Source: Monomorium pharaonis
Taxonomy: Eukaryota > Arthropoda > Insecta > Hymenoptera > Formicidae
Direction of reading: 5' to 3'
Assembly: GCF_013373865.1 (NCBI RefSeq)
Contig: NC_050470.1
Location: 21,222,667 to 21,286,666, forward strand
DNA: 64,000 nucleotides
The notes under the pieces are model-generated. The model did not search any database. It saw nothing but the letters and a program-made list of their open reading frames with translations, and was not told the origin of the DNA. This document shows positions 22,680 through 36,233 of this stretch, piece by piece. Both the position numbers and the translations under genes were made by a program. Every line of letters starts with the position of its first letter. Within the stretch, counting starts at the first letter, position 1.

Positions 22680-23930
22680 CGTAATTTTAAATAAATAACT
22701 TAAAAAAAAATTATTTAAACAAAAAGTGCAAATTTTCGCGCGATTGTTGCCTTAATTCCCTTGCCGTCAAAATAAAAAACGCTACAATATTTAACTGAAA
22801 AAATAAGACATTAAAAATTTATCGTCAACTAAATTTTCCATACTTTTAATATTAATAAAAAATATATAGATTTTTATTAAAAACGATGTTATATTAAATT
22901 TTATAGAATTTTCAACAGTCTACACATTATTAATTACGGTTCTAAATAAGGTACTTTATAGAAAATATTACTGACGAAGCAAAATTTTTCGCACGATAAT
23001 CATAATTTTTTTGAAGTTGAAACAATTAAGAGACGCGCTTTACCGTGCTAAATTCAGAAATTAATAAAGCTTGAAAATTAATCATTAATTATATACTCTA
23101 CTTTTAAATATTTGAACAATAATATATTTGTGAATATTTTAATAACTTTAAATTTAAATAGCCTTGTGCTATTGAATATATTTTTAATTAAAAATATTAC
23201 GAAAAGATATCTTGGAATAATTACAAATTATTCGATTTTTTAGAATTACTGATCATCTGCACATCACTTTAATCGCTACTTTAATTGCGGTTCTAAATAA
23301 ATAAGTAACTTTATCGAGTTTATTACTAACGAAAGTGTAAATTTTCGCGCGATAATTACGCGCAATTTTATCGAAGTCAATATTAAAGGCACATTTTATT
23401 TAAAAAATTTTTTTATGTTCAAAAATTAATAAAAATTGAAAGCAATTTATCGTTAATTATAATCATCACACATATTTTTAATATTTTAAATATTAATACA
23501 TTTTTAATTAAAATTACTGCGCCAGAAGATATTTAATTAATTGCGATGTTATATTAGATTTTATAGAATTACCGATCATCTACACGCCACTTTAATCACT
23601 ATTTTAATTGTGGGGGTAAATAAATAAGTAACTTCATAGAAAATAATATTGATGAACATTTTTGCGCGATAATTACGGGTAATTTTATCGAGATTTAAAC
23701 GAAAGGCGCACTTTAGTTTCAAATATTAAACTCAGAAATTACTTAATAAAAGTTGAAAGCAGCTTATCGTTAATTATATCCGTTGTATTTTTAATATTCT
23801 AAATCCATAAAATATTTCTAATTAAAATTATTGCGAGAAAGCATTTCGGATTAATTACGACGTTATATTAGATTTTATAGAATTTCCAATCGTTCACACG
23901 TCATTAGCTATTATGAATTGTTTCTTCAGC
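22680..23930. repeat. ~4-copy diverged tandem repeat, unit 314-337 bp
   Basis: The block TATAGAATT (variant TTTAGAATT) preceding a GATCATCTACAC-like sequence recurs with TAGAATT at 22904, 23241, 23564 and 23878, spaced 337, 323 and 314 bp. Other markers repeat with it: an AAATTTTCGCGCGATAATTACG-type block (near 22730, 22985, 23339, 23658), GGTTCTAAATAAATAAGTAA and AAGC...TTATCGTTAATTATA. AT-rich and without coding frames. It looks like a short satellite-type array downstream of GLG1. Confidence 0.8.
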
Positions 23931-24320
23931 GATTCTCGCAATTGGCAAACGCATTTGTTTATGTGCGACGGAAAGCCCGCCATGTTTACTTTGCATGACG
24001 TCACGCAAGCCAGTTAGCCAGTTCGAAAAACTGTCGCTTGTGCTTTTCAGTCTGTCGCGAGTAAATCGTCTGGCAAAATATCGAATCCTTCCGTCCTTCC
24101 CTCCCCTCTCCCTGGAACGGGACGCATAATGGAGTTAATTAGTGCGCGCTATCGTCACGACCGACCGTATTGCTCGATATTCGCAATTATCCGCGCTAAT
24201 CGCGCGGCATCACGCGCTGCAACCGTTCCGTTTACGGTAACAACAAAAAAGGAGAGACAAATAAAACAGGTAAACTAAGGAGGAGTAAGCGCGATTTTTT
24301 CAATCTGTAAGAGCGAGTTT

Positions 24321-24382
<62 letters not shown>

Positions 24383-25599
24383 TCATCAATTAAAAAAGTT
24401 TTTAAAATAATTTTTCGATACAGTTTTTTCGGATAGTCGGGAATGTTAACAGGCTCAACTCTTTTCGGCTTTTATCTTTTTTTATTTATATCGATAGAAG
24501 GATTACAAATTCTCTTTTATTCATATATTCTACAGAAAAAGTGAGAAGAATAAAAAAGGAAGAAAATAAAATTTTTGTTCTTAATACGAAAAAGCGAAAA
24601 CCAATTTCTACTTTCGAGACCTTTCATCTCTTATGATCGATCAGCGATCAAGGGATGCAATTTCAGTACGTACTTCGATTACACGCGAAGTATATCGATA
24701 TCTCGATGTTCAAAAGAAGGCGCTCTCAATCGTCATCGAATGCTGGAGTACGCACAAGAAAAAAGAACATTCTTATTTTAAGAATATTTTTATTTTTAAA
24801 ATGTTAAAAATTGAAATGAGATTATATAGCGTTAAAGAGATAATTTGATTTGTCTGCATGAAAAATTTTGTATAGCTTTTTCCATTAAGAAAAATCCATT
24901 CTCATTATTCAATAATAATTTTCATGAGTTGAGAAGAAAAAATGTCAGAAAATAACAATATTTTCAAAACAAGAATTAAAATGTTTTATATATTATTGTT
25001 ATCAAAGCAATAATATTATGCTCTTTAGATGATTATTACAATATCGAAAAAAAAAAAAAATATTTTGCTGAAATTTTAAAGATTTAAAGTTATTAAATTC
25101 TTTAAAAAAGATTAAATTATAAGTAGGATTATTATTGTTTATATATAAAAATAGAATTTCTTGCTTACATGTATGAAACAATGTTAAATAGAACATATTA
25201 GTTTAATTAAATATATAAATTAAATTATTTATATAAATTAAATAAATTTAATGCTGATGTTTATCCTTTGTTATTACGAAATATTAGTTAATTTGTGAAA
25301 TCGCGATGTATTATCGTCGTATCCATCGATTTATTAAGTATGTATATATACCTCTAACTGTAATTAGGTATTATGTCTTTTTTCGGACCTTTTTACGCGA
25401 GTAGAAAAACTGCCAGTGAACTTGATCATGTGGAAGCGATGTAAATTTAAAAATCGGTATTTTCGATCAGAAATTTAAGAAAATCTCAATTTCTCAGCAG
25501 AAACTCAACGGACCTCGACTTCGACGTCTTCGGTGAAAACTGGATGTCTTTGGTAAAGTTAAAGAAACCTCGATTGGACAATGACAACAATACGGTGCA
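23931..25599. other. Intergenic, no gene seen
   Basis: Apart from the (CT)n tract, this holds a more GC-rich patch at about 23940-24260 with CpGs and a TGACGTCA-like site (23998), possibly regulatory, followed by plain AT-rich DNA. No coding exon is recognised. Confidence 0.45.
24324..24376. repeat. (CT)n microsatellite
   Basis: Perfect CT dinucleotide run of about 53 bp. Confidence 0.95.
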
Positions 25600-26271
25600 T
25601 GGACTCTTTACATCTTGCAATTGTTTATTGCTTTTATGATCGACTTATATCACATTATTTGTAAATTGAAGTCCGTTAACTCCTACTTTAAATAATCTTA
25701 ACGAGCTTATTAAACTGTTTTAAATATAGACTTTTGTATATTTTTCCACCTACTTAACGTGTGTGTCTTCTTGTCGCAGCAATTTTTTCTCTTTTGTTTT
25801 CTTGTTTTTGAATCGTACACGTATATCTTTTTTTTATGATTTGTGCGATCCCGAGTGGCCGATCGCAACTCGATCAACTGGCTGTGATTTTTGGCCTTCC
25901 CTTTTTTATCTCACTTAAAACGCGCATTTTTCGCACTCGAGAACGAAAGTGTGTTTGGTTGAAACTGGAAAATTATAAAAAATATAAAAATCGGGAATGC
26001 GCCGTACTATCTCTGGTATCGTTCTCGCGCGTCACATTGGGAATTCTATCGATAATTTTGTGTGTCACACGATACGGCCAACATTTTTAAGGAAACAGAT
26101 TTATTCTTGGAATTTCTGTAAAATTAGAAGTTGTGTGTCTCAAACATACCCAGATTTCACCTGTGTGTGTATAGTACGCTTTAAGTTAAATGTATATTGA
26201 AAGCAAAGAGCATTTTTGATGTCACGAGATAAATCTCACTAAAATCTTTACTGAACGAAATATCCGAATTT

Positions 26272-26304
<33 letters not shown>

Positions 26305-26545
26305 TTCTTTTGTAGTTAATGCGATATTTTTTATTGTTTATTATTATTTAAATTAGCTTATCTAATCGGTTTACCTCGAGTATTGTGATTGTTTATTCTC
26401 TTTATCGCGTTATAATTGCACGACAGGTTGTATTATTCGGAATTGAAATTCGTTGACTCGCGCTTTTCCAAATAAGCTTAACGAGCTTAATATTAGCTGT
26501 CCCCAAATATAGACTTTTATATACATTTTCACCATATTACCTTTG
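25600..26545. repeat. Pair of diverged ~150-bp direct repeats about 780 bp apart
   Basis: One copy at about 25610-25755 and the other at about 26385-26535 share, in order, GATTGTTTATT-like, AATTGAA(G/A)TTCGTT-like, AAATAA(T/G)CTTAACGAGCTTA and AAATATAGACTTTT(G/A)TATA blocks. The copies are diverged, and the DNA between them is not clearly duplicated. Origin unknown; a dispersed repeat inserted twice or an old duplication are both possible. Confidence 0.5.
26272..26299. repeat. (CT)n microsatellite
   Basis: Short perfect CT run. Confidence 0.9.
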
Positions 26546-26893
26546 GAGCCTTAAATATTTACGATACAGAATGAAACGGAATGAAACATATAACGGATGA
26601 AAAAATCAGGTCAAATGAATAAAGATGATATTAATACTCAATAGCAGATGGCAAAGGTAAAAGCGTCTGTTTTAAGGTAAGAACATGGAGCAAATGCATA
26701 CGGTCCGCCTGTGTATGTGAATCTTTAACGTGCGTATAAAAAGAAAATAGACAGATGATGTTACATTAAAAATGTGTTGAGGCAAAATCAACAATTGAAC
26801 TTAAATTGATATACATTAGAAGTTAATTGAAGTATCGTCGTTGTGTTTTTAAAACTCGCCAGATAGAACCTTTTATTAACCGATAGGTCTTTT

Positions 26894-26897
<4 letters not shown>

Positions 26898-26949
<52 letters not shown>
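26898..26949. repeat. (AG)n microsatellite
   Basis: Perfect AG dinucleotide run of about 52 bp. Confidence 0.95.
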
Positions 26950-26953
<4 letters not shown>

Positions 26954-29900
26954 AACGTTATATAATGGCGCGAGCCACTACCGTGTCTCTTGATTCTTTC
27001 AAAATAAATAACTATTGCGGTATTTGTCTTTTTGAAAACGTTACAGAGCTAAATCAACAATTGAACCGTTAAGATAGATTACAAAATGAAATAGAAATGC
27101 GTAAAAGAGATATATTTTCAGCACAAACATTTCCGAAGTGAGCCCGTGAACTTAATTTTGATCGGAGCGGAGTTTTTATAGCTAGATAATGAACTTTTAT
27201 TCGCGTTTCATTAAAAAATGTTATTTAAACGTATAACGTTTTAACGCACGATAAACGTAACTATTTGTTCATGTTTTTATGAAGGCTACTATAATCTTTT
27301 ACGCGAGTTTAAAAGCGAGAGCTTCGAGTCTCTCCTTAAATAAATACATAATATAGAATGTTCCATATTAATCGTACTTCCTTTTTACTCAGCTAATTTT
27401 CAAGTCTTTTTCTATGATAATGTTAATATATAAATAGAGTTTCCTAGCGATTAAAAATTACTTTGCATCCAACAAGTCATGATAGCGTCAAAAATAAATC
27501 GTTAAAATAAATCGTGACTGAATGTGATTGAAAAGTCACTTTAATAATCATTTCGGAGTCATTTTGACATTATTTTAACGTCTCGATGATTTTTTGTTCT
27601 GTTAGGTGCCAATGGAAAACCAACTGCTCTTTACTCTTAAAGGATTATAGATTTTTAACAAATCGAAAAAAATATACAGGATATTTTTCAATATCATAAC
27701 ACTCTTGTTTAAAGATATAGATAAATAATATTAATTTTTTGTTTTAAAAAATATATATTTGTTAACAAAAGTAAGATGTAAAATCATATTAAAATAACAT
27801 TGTAAAAATTTGAACGTATTTTTTTCAAAACGGTAACTCACATGATAATTAATTTGAAATTTTAAAACAATATTTTTTATAACATTCGGCATTAAATTAC
27901 GGATTCAGCATCGGTTTTTTTCTGATTTTTACGCAAAAAAAATAAAATTTTTAATAATTCTCTCCGATAATTAAAAAATAGCAAGTATAAAGAAAAAAAT
28001 TGCTTGTTTTTATTTTTAGATAATATATTGAGACTAAATCGTGGTTAACATGTGGATATGCGTATTTATTTAGAATTATTATTGATTTATTTAATTTCAT
28101 ATTTACTTTAATTTTGCATCATATTTTATATATTTTTAAAGCAGGCATACGTTATTTATATTTCTCTCTGAACAACAGGTTTACGTAATGCGTAAAAATA
28201 TCTTATTTTTCGGCCCGTTCTATAAAAACAATTTCAAACGGATGTCAATGTAATAAACGTGTGACGCACGTGAAAAATTTTTAAGTTATAAAAAAATAGG
28301 GACGTCCTGCTAAATTCTCGGAAGCGCGGTCTGGCACACTCTGTATGTACGCTCGCGTTTCGCAACCGCGTTCCTTTGCCACGGCGGAATGGAAGGTCCA
28401 TTTTATTCGTACGATCCCAGCAGGAAGCATAAAACGGCGCGGAGATGGCGTACCGAAGATGAAGATTAAGATCTAGATTAAGCGTCGGGAGAGCGTCGGG
28501 ATGCCGGCGCGAGGTTCGCTTGCGGTAGGAGAGAGGGGTAGATCATGCGCTCTGCATTCACACATTGGTTGGCACGAAGGGTGGCGGGTTTCCCAACCCT
28601 CGTCGTCGTCGTCAGTTTGACGCCGCGTGCGAGCGCATACAGATCCGTCGCGATCGCGCGAGAGGGTAAAAGGACTGGGGGCAAAAACTGAAAGTTCGCT
28701 GGTCCTCTTCCAGGGAATCGCCGTAAAATGACCGCCGACAGGGCGAGTCTGCACACTCGATCCGTCGATCCAACTTGAAACTGATGAGAGAGAGCCGATC
28801 GGGAGGCGCGAAAGAAAGAAAGGCACGCCGTCAGAGATTCGCTGCCCCTAATGTAAGGTGGATCGCACGCGGGTTGTTTCGTTCTTCTTCTTCTTCTTTT
28901 TTTTTTTTTTTTTAATTTTCTTTAGGAGACATGAGATTGCGAGGGACGCAGTTCAATTCGTGCGATTGCGAGGACTGTGTAGATGTACGTCCCTTAATCC
29001 GATTATCAATCTCGAACATTTATGACGGATGACCGATTATGAGCGATTCATGTATAATTGTTCGGAAACGATTAATAACGGTTTAATGTAAAATAGAATT
29101 GTATGGGACATTGTTGATTTGTTGAATTGATTGAAAAATAATTTTCGGTTTCTTTTGTTGAAATTTTTGCTCTTTGTATTTAATTTTAAAAAAAAAGAGA
29201 ATGCATGCAACGCGATTTAATACATATGTCGTAGTAGAAAGGATGGAATTAATTGTCGAATATTATTATTAAAAATAAATGCACTTTGGAACGCGATTTT
29301 TAATCCGACAATACAGCTTCGTGAATCGAAGTTTTAAAAATAATTTGTTAAAAGTTGATTGTCAAGAAAATTATACTAATCTTTTCGTGTTGTGAGAATA
29401 AAAAAAAAAGATCAAAATTTGCTTCGCTTATCACTTCTTTGAAAACTGTTTGCAAACGTAGGTTTAAATTCTTACGATTTTTATTCTTATTTTTTTTAAG
29501 CTTTTGGTTCGCGAAGAAATAAAAGAAAATTCAAGGAGATTACTACTAGAGAAATCAAATTAATTAACTAATATTACAGAGGAGTCGGACAAGTCCCCCT
29601 TTAAAATAAATTATAATTATCAGTTTGATCGAGTAAAAAAAATATTTTTGCACATAAATGAAATTTTTTTGGTCCTCGGTATTTCGCCGATTACGACGCA
29701 CGAATGAAATTCCATAAAACCGCGAGTCGTTTATTCACAAGATCGTATTAGTTAATCTGTAATCGAATATACATCAAAGCAAAATTATTAATTTGTATAA
29801 TTACGAAACAATGTGCCGATGCAGATTTAATTCTCGTTAATAATAGGAATGGAATTATTATATATGTGACTTTTAACGCGCAGTTTCGCATGGACATTAT

Positions 29901-30967
29901 ATTTGATGAAATTGCGTTATCTCCTAATATTTTCGCAAAAGTTGATGATTATTATATAATTGAAGGCGCATTTAATTTCTGTCATTTATCGTTACACCAA
30001 TTTGCACATGTATGTTCTTTTGCTCGCATTTCGCATTTTCAAATTTTATTGGCGCTCAACACCCTTACCGCAAGTAGGAGCGATACGCGATTAAAATTGA
30101 TGAAGGAGGCATGTTCGTTTTACGATTCCGGCCACTTAACTGTCCACTTAATTGCAGGACGTATGCGCGTCATGGTGCACGTTGGATAAACGATTACGAT
30201 TGTTCGGCTAAACAAGCAAGCATGCAAGCAAGCAAGCAAGCAAGCAAGGAAGTAATTGACTAACGGGGCAAATAAATACGTGTATGCTTTATTAACAATT
30301 AGGTGCGCAACAATGTTTGGAACGTTAACACTATCATTAATCGCTAGCGGGCCGAAATGGCGACTCGCGCCAACAGATGAGTTTGCCGTGTACCAATTTT
30401 TCGTTAAAATATCATCAATATTCGCCGCGAATGTCTGTATTTCTCTCGCGCCGCAACGTGCGATGTAATGTGAGTGTGTCGTAAACTATGACGATGTGTG
30501 TGAAAAATTGCAAAATCGCGGGATTGAGAGGGACAAATCGGGCCGGTGTCGTCAGTGAAGAGCTCGATTAATTGCAATTTGCATTTGTGTGAGATCGCTG
30601 CCGAAGGAACCGAACAGTATCGGGGGAGGAGGATCGCTCTTATTTATCGTTCCGAATCGCGGGCGGCGTTGATTCCACGGTAATTATACACGCGATGAAC
30701 TTGTCGATCAAACGTAGCCGCGACATGGCCTCGTCCGGTAGGAGATCGGTCTGGTAGATCGAATCGTGATGTGACGTTCCCGAAATACCGAGCGAACGCT
30801 TTCGGCTTTGAACACTTTCCATATTAGCCGATCTCCGATCGATCCTGCGATGCAGTTGCGCCCCCCGGGGTTCCCCAACTCCCACAAAACTCCGATCCAC
30901 ATGAGCCGCACAAAAATCAACTGAGAGGTATTTGCGTGGAAATCGGATTACCGCGCGAGAGAAGGAA

Positions 30968-30998
<31 letters not shown>

Positions 30999-31944
30999 TA
31001 GTGAGAGAGACATCTCGATTAGTAGCCCGCGCAAAAACACTTCACGCACGGTCTAATCTCAAGAGCAACGAGAACGGATCACCGACGAGATCGATTTACC
31101 GCGAGGTATATCCACCGTTGAGAGCCGCCGTATTCGTGAGTTTCGCTGATAAAGGGAGGAAAAAAAAGGAGCAAACATTGAAATTGCGCCAGTTTCGGGC
31201 GGGAGGTAAGTTGATTGCGGAGATGTCGGGAGGAGCTATTAGTTATCGAGTCTATTAAAAGGGATACTATTCATTAAGGGCCATAAAGTCTTGAGAGATG
31301 TAAGATTGCGCGGAGATTCCGAGGATGCTCGGCGCCAGGATCTATTAAATACGGTGAGGAAGAAGCTGCGTGAGATTAACAAAGACGTTAGAGGGCCATT
31401 CTCTATCGGCAAAGGACTTAAATTAAGGGCCCGAAGTTCCGGGGGTGAGATGTAAGGGTCGTTAAATTAAAATCCCCTATACTTCAATGATCTCGTGAAG
31501 TATAGAGATATCGTGTCGTTAGTAGCCGCGCGATTAGAGGTATAGTCGTGTTGTAAATATGACCGTTGCGTGAAATTGATATCCAAAGTTGTAACGCTGA
31601 AATCTCTCGGTAGAAGCGTAACGATAGTACACGCCATATGCGGGAAGAAGAGATGGATGACGGTCATTTTGGTTTGCGGAGACGTTGAAATTAATTACTT
31701 GGGCGAGGAGGAGAATGATTAAATTGATCTCAAGAAACATATAATTGCGTACTAATGTATCAGGCGTGGTCACGTTATCGCGAGCAGCTGTTGCAATAGC
31801 TGTTGTTACACACGGGCGATAATCCCACGCCGTGGGAATGTCGGGATTGAGATCGATCGGGCACGAGGAAACGACGTGCCGTCGCGTGTGGATGTAACAA
31901 GCGGACGGTTTGTCGCGCGGAACGGGGAAGATGAGCGGCTGAAG
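26950..31944. other. Intergenic and likely 5' regulatory region of the GPR158-like gene
   Basis: No coding exon is recognised. The DNA is AT-rich to about 28300, then has a CpG-rich patch at about 28310-28870 and a broader one at about 30480-31944 that leads into the first coding exon, as expected of a promoter and 5' UTR. A CAAG/AAGC tetranucleotide run lies at about 30209-30248 and an (AG)n tract at about 30970-31000. Open frames in the CpG-rich parts overlap on both strands and lack family motifs. Confidence 0.4.
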
Positions 31945-33748
31945 ATGAGTGCGTCAGGCATCTGGTGCGCGCTCATCCTGCTTACGTTCACGCAAGATTC
32001 CCTCGCGGGCCACCGCGAGAAGGTACCGCCGCAGATCGAGAAGCCTGCGAAGGAGTGCCTGCGTCATCAGCAGAACCACCGCTCGACGGCCCTCGTCGAT
32101 CGCAAGCTCGTCGACCCGACGGGATTCCGCGCCGCCGAGGCCCGCCCGACGATTACACGCGATCCGATCGCGGCGGTCGATCGCTCGGCGGCGGGGACTT
32201 TGTTGAATCGCCGTCCGATAACCGCGTACGAGAGTCGTCTACGCCGCGCGGAAAGTCATCCCGCGGAAGTTTCTCCGACGTCGACGCGTCACTCCGCGGA
32301 AATCGCTGCCCTCGACGGCGGCGGCGGCGGCGGCGGCGGCGGCCGGGAACTCCGCGCCGTGGAAACCCGCCCGCAAACGGCGGAAGGCCGTCATTCCGCG
32401 GAGGAAGTTTCGCCGACGGGCATCCGGCCGATGGAGATTCTCTGGACGGAGAGGATCGAGCAGGTGGACATGACGAGCATCGAAAGATCGCAGATCCGCC
32501 ACGGGAGATCCAGGAGCCATTTCGCGCGCCAGAAGATAGAGGATTCCGCGAGGGATCCTGGCTCGAAGGACGGCGCGGTAAATAGGATCAAGCCCGACGT
32601 TCGCGGGGATCACGAGAATCACTTCAAGGCGCGTCAAGTGGAAAAAGTGAGTGATTTTCTGGAGGGATCCGTTTCACCGAGGCGTAATCATTCCTGGCTT
32701 CTTGAGCGAAATTTCTCAAAGGATAACTCGGTCAACATCCAATCTCTCGATCGAATTGAGAATAATGTATCAGAAGGACTGGAAAGTTTACTCAAGCTGT
32801 ATCAGGGTAAAAGGGGGAGCGTTACCGAGGAGAATTCCGCTTTTCCCCTCACACGTAATCTTTCCTGGCTGATTGAACCGAATATCTCTAAAGATAATGC
32901 GAACAGTCGATCCGCGGATCAGGTCAAAGATGAGACGCGGAAGGATACGCTCAAAATGCATTATTCGGAGAATCACGGTGTTCTGCGCTCGACCCTTGAG
33001 CTCGATTCCCTCAAGAGCTCCTACAAGAACGACCCTATGAGTAAATTGAGGAAGGCGATGTCTCTAAATAAGACCGTCGCGCCGGCAGCTGCGACGACCG
33101 ACCGTAACACAACGGAGACGTTCAGCATCGACACGCTCGACGATACCAGCGAGTCCATCCACGACCTCGAGGAGGACGTCCCGCAAGATGTGGCGCTGGA
33201 TTACGCGAGTTACGAGGAACCGGCGAACGTCTCGTCGCCCGAACGGCCGACTCGCAGGAGGCCGCAGGCCGCCCAGGTCGACATCGTGACGCGTTTCCTG
33301 CGGATAATCGAGAATCAGCACACCCTGGGGGAGAACTGCACCGCGGGCACCGATTTGAACCTCGGCGAGGGCGTGGTGGACCAATACGCGCAGGAAAGAT
33401 TTCGCCTGGAGGCGGAATTCGCCGTAAATCGTGCCAACATGCTCACCCGGCTTTGGAAGTACGCGCCGGAAGTGATGCTCTCCTCCGAGTATCTGTTGCA
33501 CGCGAGCGTACTCTCGATGGTCGAGTTCGACGAGGACATCTTCGCCGCCGGCAACTGTTACGACAAGTTACAGTACCGGGATCGGTGGTTGTATTGCCCG
33601 TTCGCCCATCGGCTGCCCAACCAGGACGGCATCCTCGTGAAGGACCTCGCGATCCAGTACAAGTACTTGAGCAACAGCAGCGAGTGGTTCTACATCGCCA
33701 GGAAGAATGCCGAGAGGGTAATTGCCAGTTACGAGCAGTTCAGCCGAG
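31945..33748 (+). CDS. GPR158/GPR179-like class C receptor, first coding exon (5' part of gene)
   Basis: The first in-frame ATG is 31945; the frame upstream of it has no ATG. It gives MSASGIWCALILLTFTQDSL, a signal peptide. Residues ~20-430 are a low-complexity, charged, probably disordered extension with a Gly run, several N-glycosylation sequons and an internal duplication (residues ~247 and ~304). From residue ~445 (VDIVTRFLRIIENQ) to the exon end lies the extracellular Cache-type domain of the GPR158 family, with WKYAPEVMLSSEYLLHASVL, CYDKLQYRDRWLYCPF and WFYIARKNAERVI. The exon ends after the first base of a Gly codon at AG|GCAAGT and joins 57079 in phase. Family role: plasma-membrane orphan class C receptors. 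Human GPR158 binds glycine through this domain and recruits RGS7; fly Smog acts with G proteins in epithelial morphogenesis. Whether this is the CG31760 or smog orthologue is not decided; the long N-terminus favours CG31760. Confidence 0.88.
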
Positions 33749-36088
33749 GCAAGTTATCGTGGTTATTACTATTTTCTTTATTGCAATTATTGATATTGTT
33801 AGGTCGAGAAATCAGCAATATAAAAGAGGCTGAGTGAATTTTTCCACTTTTCCAAGAAGCTATTCACCAAGTTAACTGAAGGCTTTTTGCTGCAAACTTT
33901 TCAGAAAATTACTTAAGATAAAGGAGAGAAAAAGAAACATTAAACGAATATAAACGTAGAAAAGAAAAATATATATAAATTACGATTACACAACCGTGCG
34001 AATTGAGAATTCTTTTTTTAACTTTAGCTGTTTTTAATATATTTTTGCTGGACACACGAATTCATTGTCCATTTATAATGTGAAATCTGGATAATAAATT
34101 CGCATTTTAAACAGCAAAAGTACATTAAAAACATTTGAAATTGTTAAAAATTTTTTTCATTGCAGATCTGTGTTATTTAAAATATTATCACTTAATAAAT
34201 GTATTATTATTATTATATATTACTATTATAATAATTAACATTAATACTAATTTATTAAACAAATAGATTTATTAATCTATGATGAATAATAGTCGCCCGC
34301 TAATTGATTTGCTTAAAATTTATCAAATGTTCTCAATCTCGCGAAATTTATATACTGTAAACGTTTAACAACTCACAAATATCGTCTTTATAATTCGTAA
34401 TTGTGTAGACCAGGCATTGAGCAAGTTGATAACAAAATGCGGCGCAGACGTTCGTGAATGCCCGCAGGCAAAATTACAGCAGCCATGTACAGCCAGTAGC
34501 GGTCAATTAGTTTAGCAAGCAGTAGTAATGGGTAGTTGTGTAACTACAGCGATAATTATAATACGATACTCAAATTTATAATATATATTACTAACAAGAT
34601 TGCTTCATTATAGTACCGTACAATCAAATATACGTGTTGTGTAACTGCTTTATTTTATCATTATTATTAGTTTTTGTTACACCCTACGGTTTTGTTTTGC
34701 ATTATTTTCGTCGTTTCGTATTGTTCAAATCAAAATGTATTATCATATTTTTGCTACGAATTGTGCTGTCTGCGTCTTAAGCATTTCTTATTCTTAACTG
34801 TCTCTTTTTAATGATCTTTTCTGCTTCTCTTTATGCTTTTATACACTCGTCTGCAAGACGATGGTGCTTGCAGATGTCCGCAGGGCACCAGCCATCTGTC
34901 AACTTCTTGTATAAACTTTTCCATTTTTAGCAGACAGCTGCAATGATTACATTTTTCGTTTAACTTATCTTTTTCGCTCCACAAACTGAAAAGTGTATGC
35001 GTTTGAGGTTGGTCGTGAAAGACTTCTTTTTTAAATAATTTTAATCTATTTCATTTGTTACATCTAATTAAAAAATATTCAATAATTAGCTCTTCATAAA
35101 AAAGTCCTACTAGTATTTGCAGTCATTTAATTAACATTAGTTAATTAGCACCGCACAAATTATCCATCGCAAACTTATCGAAACTTTTTACGTGACAATT
35201 TTGCGCAATAACGAGTAGTACAAAGAAAAGTTCGTAATATCCTCTAGTTCACAAAGAACTTTAATTTACGATGAGGCGTGTGTAATTGTCCTTTTATATA
35301 AAGCTCATTTTATATGTTGAGATATATCGTTGGCAAAAAAGTAATTTGCCACATTTATTCTCTATGAAGAAAAGTAAGCTCGTCATATTTTTGTAAATAT
35401 TTTCAAGGGAAAGACCTTTTTTTCTCCGATGCCGCTTTTTGTCTTGAGTTGCTTAAGTTTCAACTTGCGAAATATTGCATTTTTCGGTAAACTATTTAAG
35501 CTTGTTAACCCTTTACCTTGTAACTTTTTAAATCTCGCCGATGATAGGCAGATGTCCTTTTTAGTGCGTGCGAGGAAAGAAGTAAGAGAGACACAAGTAA
35601 AGACAAAAAAGCAGATTATTTCTGATAATTGAATTATCTTTCCAATATTTTAATGAAATTTTCTACCTGTGTTCTCCGAAAAATTGTAATTTTTATTTTT
35701 TTTTTTTATGGCAGAAACAATTTTATTACTGCTGAAGTAAATAAAAACTTGTTAATAAAACACTTTTTCTCTTGTTAAAACTACTTAATTATTTAATTAA
35801 AAGAAAAACACTTGAATTAAAATTTAAAGTCTTAACAGCTTTTTAGCTGACACATATATAACTTTTTTGTACATTTTTTTGTTGACAATTATTTTGTAAC
35901 AGAATGTAAATTATGAAAGAGATAAGTAAAAAATAGAGAAAAATAAATAAAGATGCGTGACACATTTTTGCTTTAAAGTTTAGTCATTTGCATACATAAA
36001 CTGTATTTGCATATACATATTTATTTTATGAAATATTTATCATTGTATTATGTGCGATATAAACAATGCAGTTATTTTCATTTCTAAG

Positions 36089-36233
36089 GCCCATTTCAAC
36101 CAACGTAGATTAACTTTAATCTCGAACATACTGTTGATCTTTTTCTAAGTTTTGTAACTAGAATGAGATAACAAGTAAAAGTAAAATCAAGATTAATCTA
36201 CGTAAATTAATCTACGTTGGTAAAAACGTACTT
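36089..36233. mobile_element. Short MITE with inverted ends
   Basis: ACCAACGTAGATTAA near the left end (36099) is matched in reverse complement by TTAATCTACGTTGGT near the right end (about 36208-36222), with a further inverted copy AGATTAATCTACGT just inside. The interior is about 80 bp with no coding capacity. Confidence 0.65.

Noticed and set aside
31876..31944. Upstream extension of the receptor frame starting at GTG (31876)
   Set aside because: It is not an ATG. The first in-frame ATG (31945) is followed by a good signal peptide, as the family requires.
33749..33837. Continuation of receptor exon 1 to the stop at 33835-33837
   Set aside because: It encodes a hydrophobic tail that breaks the Cache domain, whereas joining at the GC donor restores family-like sequence in phase.
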